Positions 25,691 through 34,763 are shown, counted from the first letter of the stretch. The stretch is DNA of 64,000 nt from an uncultured Candidatus Melainabacteria bacterium (GCA_934691935.1 CAKUTH010000001.1:310001-374000); one strand, 5' to 3'. Notes: generated by a model from the letters alone, not told the origin. Program-made: numbers and translations.

Positions 25691-25809
25691 CCTCTTACTA
25701 ACTTCCTTACTTCCTAACTTACTTACGTTAGAGCTTAAAGCCCCCCCCCCCCATTGGGTTCTATCCCTTGTAGCGCAAGGGTTTTAAGGTATGTATAAAA
25801 ATTTTGCAT
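25691..25809 (-). other. Pilin leader coding frame interrupted by G-tract (phase-variable start region)
   Basis: On the minus strand ATG 25809 opens a frame reading MQNFYTYLKTLALQGIEPN, then the G-run. With 12 G it hits TAA two codons later. With 13 G it reads through ALSSNVSKLGSKEVSKRLRNF into the pilin. A second candidate start, ATG 25754 directly at the tract with AAGGG upstream, would need 11 or 14 G. For both starts the observed length is out of frame. Confidence 0.7.
25741..25752 (-). repeat. Homopolymer of 12 C (12 G on the coding strand)
   Basis: A pure 12-base tract in a ~35% GC region, positioned inside the leader frame of the pilin gene. Runs of this length slip easily during replication. 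The same tract with the same flank occurs at 60781-60792. Confidence 0.9.
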
Positions 25810-25811
25810 GG

Positions 25812-25840
25812 ATTTTAGCCCTTTCTTGACGTATTTTCAA
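25812..25840 (-). promoter_or_regulatory. Candidate promoter of the 25-kb pilin gene
   Basis: The minus strand has TTGAAA (25835-25840), a 17-base spacer and TAAAAT (25812-25817). The predicted start is close to 25805, which would leave out ATG 25809 and favour the ATG at 25754. This is why the start remains open. Confidence 0.45.
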
Positions 25841-25920
25841 ATGTCTCAATATTATTTATTTTAACAAATTCTTTCCACTTTGTCTATCTTTTTAGCACTA
25901 TTTTAATTCATTTATTAAAC

Positions 25921-25953
25921 AAAATGACTTCCATATTGTACAGAAGTCATTTT
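25921..25953 (-). terminator. Terminator after the 26.0-kb gene
   Basis: A perfect 11-bp hairpin (AAAATGACTTC / GAAGTCATTTT) lies 50 bases beyond the stop of the minus-strand gene at 26003, with a short T-run on that strand. Confidence 0.65.
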
Positions 25954-26002
25954 ATTACTATTTTAATAGTTTTTTATATTTATAAGGCAAATTTATAAAA
26001 AC

Positions 26003-26377
26003 TTAAGACAAAGCCATCAAAGCTTTAACTGAGCGTGCGTTATCTCTAACTTCTTCATCAGAATGCATTTCAACAGTATCTGTCAAAACTTTCATAGCCT
26101 CAGCCTTATCACTCAATGACAACAATTCGTTGATTGTACTCATTGCAACAACTGTTGACATATCGTTGATACCTTTTCCTTTGTTTGAAATTACAACTTG
26201 CAATGCATCGTGTTCATTTTTTCTAACAAGAGCACGAGAAGTCATTTCTCTGATTGCATCAACTTTAGAATTTGTTCCAACATCTTCCAAAATTGAAATT
26301 GTTTCATGGTCAGGATTCATCCCCAAACCTTCAATTATATTAGTAACATTTTTTATAACTTTTTTTTCGTTGTTCAT
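26003..26377 (-). CDS. Small helical protein of unknown function
   Basis: The 124-residue product is soluble and all-helical in appearance (alternating short amphipathic helices, e.g. TISILEDVGTNSKVDAIREM, KAEAMKVLTDTVEMHSDEEV), resembling an ARM/HEAT-type repeat, although I cannot assign the family. The start is ATG 26377 with AGGAG seven bases before; the frame is open further upstream, but the next start codons lack a ribosome site. It lies 10 bases after the 26.4-kb gene and is co-transcribed with it. Confidence 0.72.
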   Translation of the reverse strand: MNNEKKVIKNVTNIIEGLGMNPDHETISILEDVGTNSKVDAIREMTSRALVRKNEHDALQVVISNKGKGINDMSTVVAMSTINELLSLSDKAEAMKVLTDTVEMHSDEEVRDNARSVKALMALS

Positions 26378-26387
26378 TATAAATCTC

Positions 26388-26897
26388 CTATACCATAGAT
26401 TCCCAAGCACTGATTGCATCTGTCAATGATGTTCTTGCCATTTGCATATCCTGCATTTTTGAATAATATTTAACTTCTCTTGAGCTTGAAGAAATCAAGT
26501 CAGAGATTGATGTACCCATAATTTCTTTTACTGAGTTATATGCTGATGACATTCTTTCTTTTAGCGGGTTAAATGAAATTTCAATACCATTTAATTTGTT
26601 CCAACCATTAACAACATTTTCTTTAATTCTTGCACCAAATTGGTTTACTGAATTAATGATGTTTTGGAATCTTTCTCCAATACCAGAAATTGAACCAACT
26701 AATGCACTCGCTTTTAATTTACCTGTAAAAGACGGATTGCTTTGTTTTGTTGATGATTCAAACACATCTGCAGTCAATACATTACCTTTAAATGAAGACG
26801 CTGCAAATGGGTTAGATGAATTTCTTTGTGTTGTTTGTTCGTGCTTACTAGTATTAAATAGTCTTTCACGAATTGCTGGAATTGATAAATTTGCCAT
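26388..26897 (-). CDS. Lineage-type small protein with 'SF(K/T)G' motifs
   Basis: The 169-residue product has a polar, probably disordered first half with two short related motifs (ASSFKGNVL near 35 and PSFTGKLKA near 57), followed by amphipathic helices. There is no signal peptide or clear transmembrane helix. A similar F-S/T/K-A/G motif occurs near the start of the 22.5-kb (TFSGDHKKK) and 39.0-kb (NFSANSKKKK) proteins. ATG 26897 is preferred, with AAAGGAT seven bases upstream; a longer frame lacks a ribosome site. Function unknown. It forms a two-gene operon with the 26.0-kb gene. Confidence 0.72.
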   Translation of the reverse strand: MANLSIPAIRERLFNTSKHEQTTQRNSSNPFAASSFKGNVLTADVFESSTKQSNPSFTGKLKASALVGSISGIGERFQNIINSVNQFGARIKENVVNGWNKLNGIEISFNPLKERMSSAYNSVKEIMGTSISDLISSSSREVKYYSKMQDMQMARTSLTDAISAWESMV

Positions 26898-27036
26898 TCT
26901 TATATCCTTTCGTTTACCTATTTGACCATAATAGAATAACATTAGTGTAATATTATTAACTCCACCTTTTGATGTATTCTCATTTGAATTTCTTATACTT
27001 TAGTTATAAAATTGTTTTATTAAAAGGGAAAAAAGT

Positions 27037-27789
27037 ATGGAAAATTTAGAAAAACTAATAGAAACTGTAAGGATTTTACGTTCACCACAAGGCTGTGAAT
27101 GGGATAGGGCTCAAACACACAAAACGTTAAAACCGAACATGCTTGAAGAAGCATACGAAGCCGTTGACGCAATTGACACCGAGGATACTGCAAATTTGCG
27201 AGAAGAACTCGGGGATGTACTTTTACAGGTTTTACTGCATGCTCAAATCGCAGATGATGAAGGTGAGTTTAATCTTGATGATGTTGCTAAAGAATTAAAC
27301 GAAAAACTTATTCATCGCCACCCACACGTGTTTGGAAGCACTAAAGTTAATTCAACCCAAGATATTCTCGACAACTGGGACAAATTAAAAAAAGAAGAAA
27401 AAAGTTACAGAAAATCCGCCATGGATGGAATTTCAAAAGCTCAATCTGCGTTAATGAGTGCACAAAAAATAAGTAAACGTGCCGTAAAAACTGGGTTTGA
27501 ATGGCCTGATGAAAATTCACTTTATGAATGTGTATACTCAGAAATAGAAGAATTTAAAGATGCAAAAGGTGATTTTGACCACATGGAAGATGAAATGGGT
27601 GATATTTTATTTGCTGTCGTCAATCTTGCTCGATGGAACAAAATTGACGCAGAACAAGCTCTTTTGAGAGCTAATAAAAAATTCATGACTCGATTTAGAA
27701 AAATGGAAGAATTAGCAACCAAACCATTGGAAGATTACTCTTTTGAAGAATTTGACAATTTGTGGAAACAAGCTAAAAAAGAATGTTAA
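27037..27789 (+). CDS. mazG: Nucleoside triphosphate pyrophosphohydrolase MazG
   Basis: The 250-residue product has two MazG domains. The N-terminal one carries GCEWDRAQTHKTLKPNMLEE and the metal-binding E-E-x-x-E...E-L-G-D (residues about 36-65). The C-terminal one carries EIEEFKDA...EDEMGDILFAVVNLARW. This matches E. coli-type MazG, which removes non-canonical NTPs and modulates ppGpp. AAAGGGA lies before the ATG. It is followed closely by a small gene. Confidence 0.95.
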   Translation: MENLEKLIETVRILRSPQGCEWDRAQTHKTLKPNMLEEAYEAVDAIDTEDTANLREELGDVLLQVLLHAQIADDEGEFNLDDVAKELNEKLIHRHPHVFGSTKVNSTQDILDNWDKLKKEEKSYRKSAMDGISKAQSALMSAQKISKRAVKTGFEWPDENSLYECVYSEIEEFKDAKGDFDHMEDEMGDILFAVVNLARWNKIDAEQALLRANKKFMTRFRKMEELATKPLEDYSFEEFDNLWKQAKKEC

Positions 27790-27879
27790 CTTATGTTAAC
27801 TAACATGTGGCAAAAAAGGCAATTCCGTAAGAAAAAAATCCTTTATATAAATATACAGGAAAGAGGATTAGAACTTACT

Positions 27880-28083
27880 ATGAAAGAACAGGAATTGAAC
27901 ACAATAATGTCTGTAGTTTCGGACCCAATTAAAAATGTTTACAAGATTAATTCACACAAAGATTTGGAAGAAATCCAAAGAATTATCAGAATTTTTAATA
28001 TTTCCGATTCTCAACATAACAAGCACACAATGCTTTCAATCAAAAATCTTGCGACATTCAGACTTGTTTTGAGTAATAATTAG
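27880..28083 (+). CDS. 67-residue protein of unknown function
   Basis: The frame from ATG 27880 (67 codons) encodes a soluble helical peptide with the phrase DPIKNVYKINSHKDLEEIQR. GAGG lies about 12 bases upstream, a long spacing. The frame extends upstream to 27793, four bases after mazG, but the added sequence (basic, MLTNMWQKRQFRKKK) looks non-coding. No family recognised. A strong terminator follows. Confidence 0.5.
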   Translation: MKEQELNTIMSVVSDPIKNVYKINSHKDLEEIQRIIRIFNISDSQHNKHTMLSIKNLATFRLVLSNN

Positions 28084-28108
28084 TTGTTGAAAAATAATAA
28101 AGAATTTT

Positions 28109-28135
28109 AAAAGCTCCCAATTTGGGAGCTTTTAG
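28109..28135. terminator. Bidirectional terminator
   Basis: A perfect hairpin AAAAGCTCCC-AATTT-GGGAGCTTTT sits between the 28-kb small gene and the convergent permease gene, whose stop is two bases away. It carries A/T runs on both sides. Confidence 0.85.
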
Positions 28136-28136
28136 T

Positions 28137-29690
28137 TTATACAATAATTTTTGATTTTTTATTTAATACTTTTGGTTTTTCTTCGAGTCTTTTTTGTTTA
28201 TAACCATAGCCAGCGTATATTATAAACCCTATCAACAACCAAAGTGGGAAATACAAAGCCGATGTCGATAAAAATCTCATAGAATAAAGCATCAAGCCAC
28301 CACAAGTTACTATACCTAATATAGGAAAAATCGGGCAAAACGGAACTTTAAATGGTCGATGCCTATCAGGGTCAGTTTTTCTCAAAATTAAAACCGCAAT
28401 ACAAATTACAATAAATGATGTAAATGTACCAAAGTTACACAATTCAGCAGAAATATTCAAATCCATAAATAACGCACAAACTATAACTACAGCACCTGAA
28501 ATCCAAGTCAAAACGTGCGGAGTTCTGTATTTTTTATGGATTAATCTCAAAGATTTTGGCAAAAATCTATCCCTGCTCATCGCGTACAAAATTCTTGTTG
28601 TACCCAATTGATAAATCAATAGCACTGAAGTTAAGGCACAAAGCGCACCTATAGAAATCAGTCCAGCAAACCAGTCCATTCCGATAGCACGCATTGCATG
28701 CGCAATCGGAGCTTGAATATCAATTTCGCCGAGCGGGACATTACCTGTCAAGACTAACGCTACACAAATATACAATATCGTACAAATTACAAGCGTACCC
28801 AAAATCGCAAAAGGTAAATCTCTTTGAGGATTTTCAGTTTCTTCGGCAGTCGTTGAAATTGCGTCAAAGCCAATATATGCAAAGAAGATTAGAAACGCAC
28901 CCATAAACATACCTTCAAAACCGTTAGGTGCAAATGGTGTCCAGTTTTCAGGTTTTACATAAAACGCACCAACTATGACAAAAGAAATTATCATAAACAT
29001 GTTTACACCAACCATTATACTTGCAAATCTTGTTGATTCTTTAACACCTTTGACAAGCAATATAGTCAATAAAAGTACAATTATCATTGCAGGTAAATTT
29101 ACCGCAAATGGAATCTTGTCAAACAAAAACGGCATCTGAGTATGAGCATCAAGACCGTACTTATCACAGTATGAAAGCATAAATCTATAATCATTTCTCA
29201 ACCACATCGGACAATTTACAATAAATGCAGGTAAAATATGTTTAAACCCTTTTAAAAACTGTGTAAAATATCCAGTCCAAGCGCAAGCAACAGTAATATT
29301 GCCGATTGCATATTCAAGCATTAATATCCAACCGACCATCCATGCCATAAATTCACCCATTGTCGCGTAAGTATATGTGTAAGCACTTCCTGCAACAGGT
29401 ATCATAGACGCAATTTCTGAATAACAAAGAGCAGAAAAAACACAGGCAACAGCTGCCATTACCATTGAAATGATAATTGCAGGGCCAGCACCTAAACTCT
29501 CTGGTCCGCCCTGAATTGCCGTACCAATAATTGTAAAAATTCCAGTACCAACAACCGCACCTATACCCAATATAATTAAGTCAAAAACATTCAAAGTCTT
29601 TTTCAACTCTGATTTTTTGCTCACTGCTATCAATTCATCTGGGCTTTTCTTTTTAAAAGCGTTTTTTATTATAGTAGATTTTAGTTCCAT
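28137..29690 (-). CDS. APC-superfamily amino acid permease (cationic amino acid transporter type)
   Basis: The 517-residue product has about 12-14 transmembrane helices. The APC signature is in TM1 (IILGIGAVVGTGIFTIIGTA) and TM3 region (MIPVAGSAYTYTYATMGEF). A predicted external loop around 165-185 and the extra C-terminal helices match the CAT/YfnA group. It probably exchanges or imports amino acids; the substrate is not readable. The ATG overlaps the stop of the upstream paralogue by one base (TAATG), and the two proteins are close relatives throughout, so a tandem duplication is evident. Confidence 0.9.
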   Translation of the reverse strand: MELKSTIIKNAFKKKSPDELIAVSKKSELKKTLNVFDLIILGIGAVVGTGIFTIIGTAIQGGPESLGAGPAIIISMVMAAVACVFSALCYSEIASMIPVAGSAYTYTYATMGEFMAWMVGWILMLEYAIGNITVACAWTGYFTQFLKGFKHILPAFIVNCPMWLRNDYRFMLSYCDKYGLDAHTQMPFLFDKIPFAVNLPAMIIVLLLTILLVKGVKESTRFASIMVGVNMFMIISFVIVGAFYVKPENWTPFAPNGFEGMFMGAFLIFFAYIGFDAISTTAEETENPQRDLPFAILGTLVICTILYICVALVLTGNVPLGEIDIQAPIAHAMRAIGMDWFAGLISIGALCALTSVLLIYQLGTTRILYAMSRDRFLPKSLRLIHKKYRTPHVLTWISGAVVIVCALFMDLNISAELCNFGTFTSFIVICIAVLILRKTDPDRHRPFKVPFCPIFPILGIVTCGGLMLYSMRFLSTSALYFPLWLLIGFIIYAGYGYKQKRLEEKPKVLNKKSKIIV

Positions 29691-31282
29691 TATTTCATCA
29701 TTTCTTGTTTTTTACGTTCTACAATCTCGTTATGGATTTTATTTTCATTCATTCTGTTTTTAACAAATCCATACAACAGGTATATAAGCGCACCAAAACC
29801 TAACCAAACAGGGAAAAGTAAAGCTGAACCTGATGGTTGCATAGATTTATAAATCATTAATCCACCGCAACAAATAATACCCAAAGCTGGCGTTACTGGT
29901 GAAAACGGAACTTTGAAAGGTCTTGGTCTGTTAGGATCAGTCTTTCTCAATATCAAAACTGCAACACAAACGATTATGAACGATGTAAATGTTCCGTAGT
30001 TACAAAGTTCTGCAGCAACATCAAGGTTAAGGGTTAAAATACCTAAAACCGCCAATAAACCAACCGTCCAAGTTAAAAGCGCAGGCGTTTTGAATTTTGG
30101 ATGTAATTTTTGAAATCTTTGAGAAATAAAATGGTCACGGCTCATTGCATACAAAATCCTTGTAGCTGCCATTTCCAAAACCAACAACACTGATGTCAAA
30201 CCTGCAAGTGAACCTACAGAGATTAAGCCAGCAGCCCAATTCATATTATGAGCAGACATACAATATGCCATCGGTGCTTTCAAAAATCCTAAAGGAACAG
30301 CAGTGCTCGTATCTTGCATACCAGTCAAAACTAAAGCAACAAGTACATATACAACAGTTGTTATTAACAAAGAACCGATAATTCCAACAGGCAAATCTTT
30401 TTGCGGATTTTTACATTCTTCAGCAGCCGTAGCCAAAGCATCAAATCCGATATATGCAAAAAATATTAAAAATGCACCAGCAAAAATACCTTCAACACCG
30501 TTAGGAGCAAATGGAGTCCAGTTTTCAGGTTTCACAAAAAACGCACCTGCAAGTACAAACAATGCGATAACAGCGAGTTTTACAAAAACCATTATACCTG
30601 CCATTTTTGTTGAATCCTTTGTACCTTTAACAAGAATTGCAGTTATCAAAAGTACAATCAAAATAGCTGGAAGATTTATACAAATAGGTATACCAAACAA
30701 TGTAGGCACAAACGTATCTGGATTTTCAGCAACGATTTTCCCCGCTGAAAATACGTCGTTTACAAGCCAAGCTGGCGGATGAGCAAGCCAAGCTGGCAAA
30801 ACTTTTTCAAATCCAGCCATAAACTGTACAAAATGGTTTGACCAAGCACAAGCAACAGCAATAAATCCGATTGCATATTCAAGCATCAAAACCCAACCTA
30901 CCATCCACGCTGCGAATTCACCTAAAGTTGCGAATGTATACGTATAAGCACCACCTGCAACAGGTATCATCGTTGCAAACTCTGAATAACAAAGAGCAGA
31001 GAAAATACAAGCAATAGCTGCTACTACCATTGAAATCATCAATCCAGGTCCAGCCCCAAGGCTTGAGCCATCAGCACTACCTGCAGCGGCAATCCCAACT
31101 ACCGCAAAAATTCCTGAGCCGATAATTGCGCCGACACCTAAAATGATTAAATCCCAAACTCCAAGCGTTTTTTCCAAACCTTCCGCTTTTGCTTCTGCAA
31201 GCATTTCGTCAGGATTTTTAATTCTGGTAACAGTTTTTAAAAAATTGCGTGTTAATGTCGCACGTTGAAATTTTTCAGCCAT
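29690..31282 (-). CDS. APC-superfamily amino acid permease, tandem paralogue
   Basis: The 530-residue product is the sister of the downstream permease, sharing for example IILGVGAIIGSGIFAVVGIA, MIPVAGGAYTYTFATLGEFAAWMVGW and ENWTPFAPNG-x-EG. It has the same CAT-type layout with 12-14 helices. A GGAGAAATTGA ribosome site precedes the ATG. Small insertions in the loop after TM1 (SADGSSLGAG) distinguish it from its neighbour, so the pair may differ in substrate. Confidence 0.9.
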   Translation of the reverse strand: MAEKFQRATLTRNFLKTVTRIKNPDEMLAEAKAEGLEKTLGVWDLIILGVGAIIGSGIFAVVGIAAAGSADGSSLGAGPGLMISMVVAAIACIFSALCYSEFATMIPVAGGAYTYTFATLGEFAAWMVGWVLMLEYAIGFIAVACAWSNHFVQFMAGFEKVLPAWLAHPPAWLVNDVFSAGKIVAENPDTFVPTLFGIPICINLPAILIVLLITAILVKGTKDSTKMAGIMVFVKLAVIALFVLAGAFFVKPENWTPFAPNGVEGIFAGAFLIFFAYIGFDALATAAEECKNPQKDLPVGIIGSLLITTVVYVLVALVLTGMQDTSTAVPLGFLKAPMAYCMSAHNMNWAAGLISVGSLAGLTSVLLVLEMAATRILYAMSRDHFISQRFQKLHPKFKTPALLTWTVGLLAVLGILTLNLDVAAELCNYGTFTSFIIVCVAVLILRKTDPNRPRPFKVPFSPVTPALGIICCGGLMIYKSMQPSGSALLFPVWLGFGALIYLLYGFVKNRMNENKIHNEIVERKKQEMMK

Positions 31283-31342
31283 TCAATTTCTCCATTCTTT
31301 CTCTCAATAAAGAGGCTAGGGTGAGGATTTAACCCTCAGGTA

Positions 31343-32215
31343 CTATTTACAAAGAGGAAATCCCATTTCTCGTCTTTGTTCTACATACAATCTAGCAACG
31401 GCAGAAGCCATTGTTCTAACTCTGTTGATAAAGTTGATTCTTTCATCCTTGCTGATTACGCCTCTTGCATCTAACAAGTTAAATGTATGAGAGCATTTCA
31501 ACACATAATCATAAGCTGGCAAAACAAGTTTTGCATTAATACAATTATCAACTTCTTTTTGACATAAATCAAACATAGTGAATAATGCATCTGCATCACT
31601 AACTTCAAAATTATATTTAGACATTTCTATTTCGTTTTGCAAGAATATTTCACCATATTTTAGCGTATCATTCCACATAATATCGTAAACAGATTCTTTA
31701 TTTTGAAGGTACATTGCAATACGTTCCAAACCATAAGTCAACTCAAGCGCAACTGGTTTAACCTCTACACCGCCAACTTGTTGAAAATATGTAAACTGAG
31801 TAATTTCCATACCGTCCAACCAGACTTCCCAGCCGACACCAGCAGCACCAAGAGTCGGAGATTCCCAGTTATCTTCAACAAATCTTACATCGTGTTCTTT
31901 TAAGTCAATTCCCATTGCTTCCAAACTTTTTAAATAAAGTTCTTGAGCATTATCTGGAGATGGTTTCAATATAACTTGAAACTGATAATAATGTCCCAAT
32001 CTGTTCGGATTTTCGCCATATCTTGCATCGGTCGGACGTCTACAAGGTTCAATCATTGCAGTATTCCAAGGTTCTGGACCTAATGAACGCAAGAAAGTTG
32101 CAGGGTTCATTGTTGATGCACCTTTTTCTATATCGTATGGTTGTTGAATTATGCAACCATAATCCGACCAAAATTTTTGTAAATTAAAAACTAGTTCTTG
32201 AAAATTTAAAGCCAT
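31343..32215 (-). CDS. glyQ: Glycyl-tRNA synthetase alpha subunit
   Basis: GlyQ is the catalytic subunit of the bacterial alpha2beta2 enzyme that charges tRNA-Gly. The 290-residue product shows the family text: WSDYGCIIQQPYDIEKGAST, FLRSLGPEPWNTA, EPCRRPTDARYGENPNR and GVGWEVWLDGMEITQFTYFQ. ATG 32215 (MALNFQELV) is preferred to an in-frame TTG four codons earlier because GGAA stands seven bases before it. The beta subunit gene glyS normally follows but is not here; the next genes are permeases. Confidence 0.97.
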   Translation of the reverse strand: MALNFQELVFNLQKFWSDYGCIIQQPYDIEKGASTMNPATFLRSLGPEPWNTAMIEPCRRPTDARYGENPNRLGHYYQFQVILKPSPDNAQELYLKSLEAMGIDLKEHDVRFVEDNWESPTLGAAGVGWEVWLDGMEITQFTYFQQVGGVEVKPVALELTYGLERIAMYLQNKESVYDIMWNDTLKYGEIFLQNEIEMSKYNFEVSDADALFTMFDLCQKEVDNCINAKLVLPAYDYVLKCSHTFNLLDARGVISKDERINFINRVRTMASAVARLYVEQRREMGFPLCK

Positions 32216-32328
32216 AACATATTCCAATTGTTGTACTATCTACACTATAATGCACGAGCGTGCTTGTCCATACTACGACGAACATAGCAAAATTGCAAAT
32301 TTATTGTTAAAAATATTAACGGAAATTA

Positions 32329-32358
32329 TTCTTTTTATATAAAATTTCATGCTATCAT
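32329..32358 (+). promoter_or_regulatory. Leaderless-type promoter of the WG-repeat gene
   Basis: TATCAT (32353-32358) ends six bases before the ATG at 32365, with a weak TTCTTT at 32329-32334 (18-base spacer). No Shine-Dalgarno site is present. Confidence 0.45.
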
Positions 32359-32364
32359 AGAGTT

Positions 32365-33234
32365 ATGAAAAGATTTTTAGCATTATTAGTTATGATTTTT
32401 CTTTTGACACCTTGCGCAATTGCAGACGGAGTCAAAGTTTACAATGAAAAAAAATATTTTGGGCTACAAGATGAAAACGGTAATATAATTACTCCTGCTC
32501 AATACTCGAAACTGATAAGAGTAGGAAATCAAGGTTGGATTATTCAAAAAAAAGGAAAATTCGGACTTATTAACAGCGAAGGCGAAACCCTCGTCCCACC
32601 AAAGTATCGTCACGTTGACAGGCTTACAACAAAATATGTAAAACTCGGCAACGAAAACGATTTTGCGGTTTATAACGAGTATGGAGAAATTATTGTTCCG
32701 CCAGAATACTCCTCTGTCAGCATGCTTTTTGGCGGAATGTTTTTGACCAAAAAGAATTACAAATACGGAATAATAGACAGAAATGGTAGAGTTATCCTTG
32801 ATAACAAGTTCGACGATATTTATATGCCAAAACCGAATATCATGAGAATTCAATATAATGGACAATGGTACGAAATCGAACAGATAAAAAATGCAGAATT
32901 TCAACTTCCCGATGACATAAAATCAATAAAAGACAACAATGATTTTAAGGTAACCGCTTTTATAAAAGATCCTGTTGTAGCATCAGGATACTCTGCCGTA
33001 ACCCTTACCGATTATTTTATAAAACTGTTTTCATCAATTTCTCCATCACACGAAGATACAATTGACGAACTTATGCTCTCTCAAGGCGCTGATACTGTTT
33101 CTATCTTTATGCGACTAACTTGGTTGCCTAAATATCCTTTTACGTTTGCTAAAAAATATTACCATAACGTAAGAACCCCAAACAATGGACCTTTGTCAAA
33201 TATAAAATATGAACTTAAACAAAAAATACAATAA
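32365..33234 (+). CDS. Secreted WG-repeat protein
   Basis: The 289-residue product has a signal peptide (to about residue 20, AIADG) and four tandem WG-type repeats over residues 25-165, seen as YFGLQDENGNIITPAQYSK, KFGLINSEGETLVPPKY, FAVYNEYGEIIVPPEY and KYGIIDRNGRVILDNKF. The C-terminal ~110 residues are helical and unassigned. WG repeats form small beta-hairpin modules thought to bind partners at the surface; the role here is unknown. It is a single gene with a terminator. Confidence 0.85.
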   Translation: MKRFLALLVMIFLLTPCAIADGVKVYNEKKYFGLQDENGNIITPAQYSKLIRVGNQGWIIQKKGKFGLINSEGETLVPPKYRHVDRLTTKYVKLGNENDFAVYNEYGEIIVPPEYSSVSMLFGGMFLTKKNYKYGIIDRNGRVILDNKFDDIYMPKPNIMRIQYNGQWYEIEQIKNAEFQLPDDIKSIKDNNDFKVTAFIKDPVVASGYSAVTLTDYFIKLFSSISPSHEDTIDELMLSQGADTVSIFMRLTWLPKYPFTFAKKYYHNVRTPNNGPLSNIKYELKQKIQ

Positions 33235-33257
33235 AACCTGACAAAATGTCAGGTTTT
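33233..33257 (+). terminator. Terminator after the WG-repeat gene
   Basis: A perfect hairpin AAAACCTGACA-AAA-TGTCAGGTTTT starts at the stop codon of the gene. Confidence 0.8.
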
Positions 33258-33351
33258 ATAACTCTAGGAAAAGCCGGTATAGTTAATTTATGTTTTGTCA
33301 AGAAGCAATTTATGTACCGGCAATAAATTTTATCAATCTTTCTATCAACTA

Positions 33352-34155
33352 TCAATCGTCCTTATTAATTACATTATATTTGATATTATTTTTATTGCAA
33401 TAGTTTTTTATTTTATCTGTCATTTTTTCAAAATAATCTGTTTCAAACTCGTTATACAAGTCGCCGTACAAGGAAATTTGTTCTGGATAATTCTGCTTAA
33501 TAAAATTAAATATCTTGTATTTAAAGTTACCTTTCATATTCAAAAATTCAAATCTGTATTCATCGGTAAACTCTTTTGTAACCTCAATGATTTTTTCAAA
33601 ATCGGTAACTTCTGGAATAAACGGTGATATATAGCAAACAGTTCTTATCCCGTTTTGTTTTAGAACTTTTAATGCCTCAATACGCTGGGCTATTGATGGA
33701 GATTTTGGCTCTAACTTTTTCTTTAGTTGTTCATCCAACATACAAATTGTCAACCCAACCTCTACTGATTTGAGTTGTTTTAAAATATCAACATCTCTTA
33801 GAACCAAATCTGATTTAGTAAGAATTGTAATTTTTGCCTCAGTTCCAACAAATTGTTCCAAAACACTACGCGTAACGCAATATTTTTCCTCATATTTGTT
33901 ATAAGGATCAGTAACTGTGCTAATCATTACTTTTTTATCTTTAACTTTGCGAGGATTAATCTTTTTATTAGTTGATTTTACATCAAGAAAATTTCCCCAG
34001 CCTTCGGTATGTTTACTAAAACTTGACATATAAGACGCATAACAATACACGCACTTATGAGGACAACCTACGTATGGATTCACCACATAGTCAAGCGATT
34101 TCATTTTCGTTTTGTTTAAAAAATCTTTTACCTGTATGCGACTTTTAACGACCAT
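33352..34155 (-). CDS. Radical SAM protein, SplB-like (Rv2578c/COG1533 type)
   Basis: The 267-residue product has the radical SAM cluster motif C-x3-C-x2-C in VGCPHKCVYCYA (about 31-42) within an NPYVGC start typical of the spore photoproduct lyase-like COG1533 group, then TVTDPYNKYEEK and a TIM-barrel-like middle (TILTKSDLVLRD). This group lacks assigned substrates outside sporulating species. There is no DNA-lyase context here. The ATG at 34155 lies six bases after a -10 box and has no Shine-Dalgarno site. Confidence 0.9.
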   Translation of the reverse strand: MVVKSRIQVKDFLNKTKMKSLDYVVNPYVGCPHKCVYCYASYMSSFSKHTEGWGNFLDVKSTNKKINPRKVKDKKVMISTVTDPYNKYEEKYCVTRSVLEQFVGTEAKITILTKSDLVLRDVDILKQLKSVEVGLTICMLDEQLKKKLEPKSPSIAQRIEALKVLKQNGIRTVCYISPFIPEVTDFEKIIEVTKEFTDEYRFEFLNMKGNFKYKIFNFIKQNYPEQISLYGDLYNEFETDYFEKMTDKIKNYCNKNNIKYNVINKDD

Positions 34156-34161
34156 AGTTTT

Positions 34162-34189
34162 ATAATATCAATTCAAACTTTAATGTCAA
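34162..34189 (-). promoter_or_regulatory. Leaderless-type promoter of the radical SAM gene
   Basis: The minus strand has a perfect TTGACA (34184-34189), a 16-base spacer and TATTAT (34162-34167), six bases before the ATG. Confidence 0.7.
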
Positions 34190-34202
34190 TGCTATTGACT
34201 TT

Positions 34203-34763
34203 TTAATCTATTATTTTTACAGTTTCTATTATTTTTGGAGTTTGAGAAATTGCAAGCATTTCAAGATATTTATCATTACTTTTTTTGATATTTTGTGCTA
34301 GAGTTTTAATTTCTGTATCATTTTTAAAAAAGTATCTTATTGCAAATTTCGTCATAACCATACCTTTTTTCGGATGTTTTTCAAATTTAACTGCATCATA
34401 TTCAAAAAATTTTTTATCATTCTCACAACCATTCACAAGGTAGCTTACAACCGATTTGTCAGCCTTTTTGTTTTCAATAAGTTTAAGTAACATACTATTT
34501 TCTGTATTTTCTATCGTTTTTGAAAAATTTTGCGCATATTTCAAAGGCGATGCCTCAGAAGGATAGTGGTAAACCCCAATCATTTTTGTCCAGTTAGAAA
34601 CATTTTCAGAGCCTTTAAAATATTCATTGCCAAACCCATTTGTACTTTGAGCTTGTGCGCTAAATTTTAACTGATAAATTTCATTGTCAAAACAGACATC
34701 TTCAGCCAAGCAAATTAATTGAGAACATAAAATTAAACAAAATATTAAAAAAAGTCTTTTCAT
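34203..34763 (-). CDS. Secreted protein of unknown function
   Basis: The 186-residue product begins with a signal peptide (MKRLFLIFCLILCSQLICLAED), and the rest is soluble. The phrases NWTKMIGVYHYP and KFEKHPKKGMVMTKFAIRYFF suggest a compact alpha/beta domain. I recognise no family. It is a single gene between the radical SAM and permease genes, with no terminator resolved downstream. Confidence 0.72.
   Translation of the reverse strand: MKRLFLIFCLILCSQLICLAEDVCFDNEIYQLKFSAQAQSTNGFGNEYFKGSENVSNWTKMIGVYHYPSEASPLKYAQNFSKTIENTENSMLLKLIENKKADKSVVSYLVNGCENDKKFFEYDAVKFEKHPKKGMVMTKFAIRYFFKNDTEIKTLAQNIKKSNDKYLEMLAISQTPKIIETVKIID

Noticed and set aside
30303..30782. 159-residue plus-strand frame in the permease region
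   Set aside because: It is antisense to a clear membrane protein and its Asn/Thr/Ile-rich translation has no domain; shadow frame.
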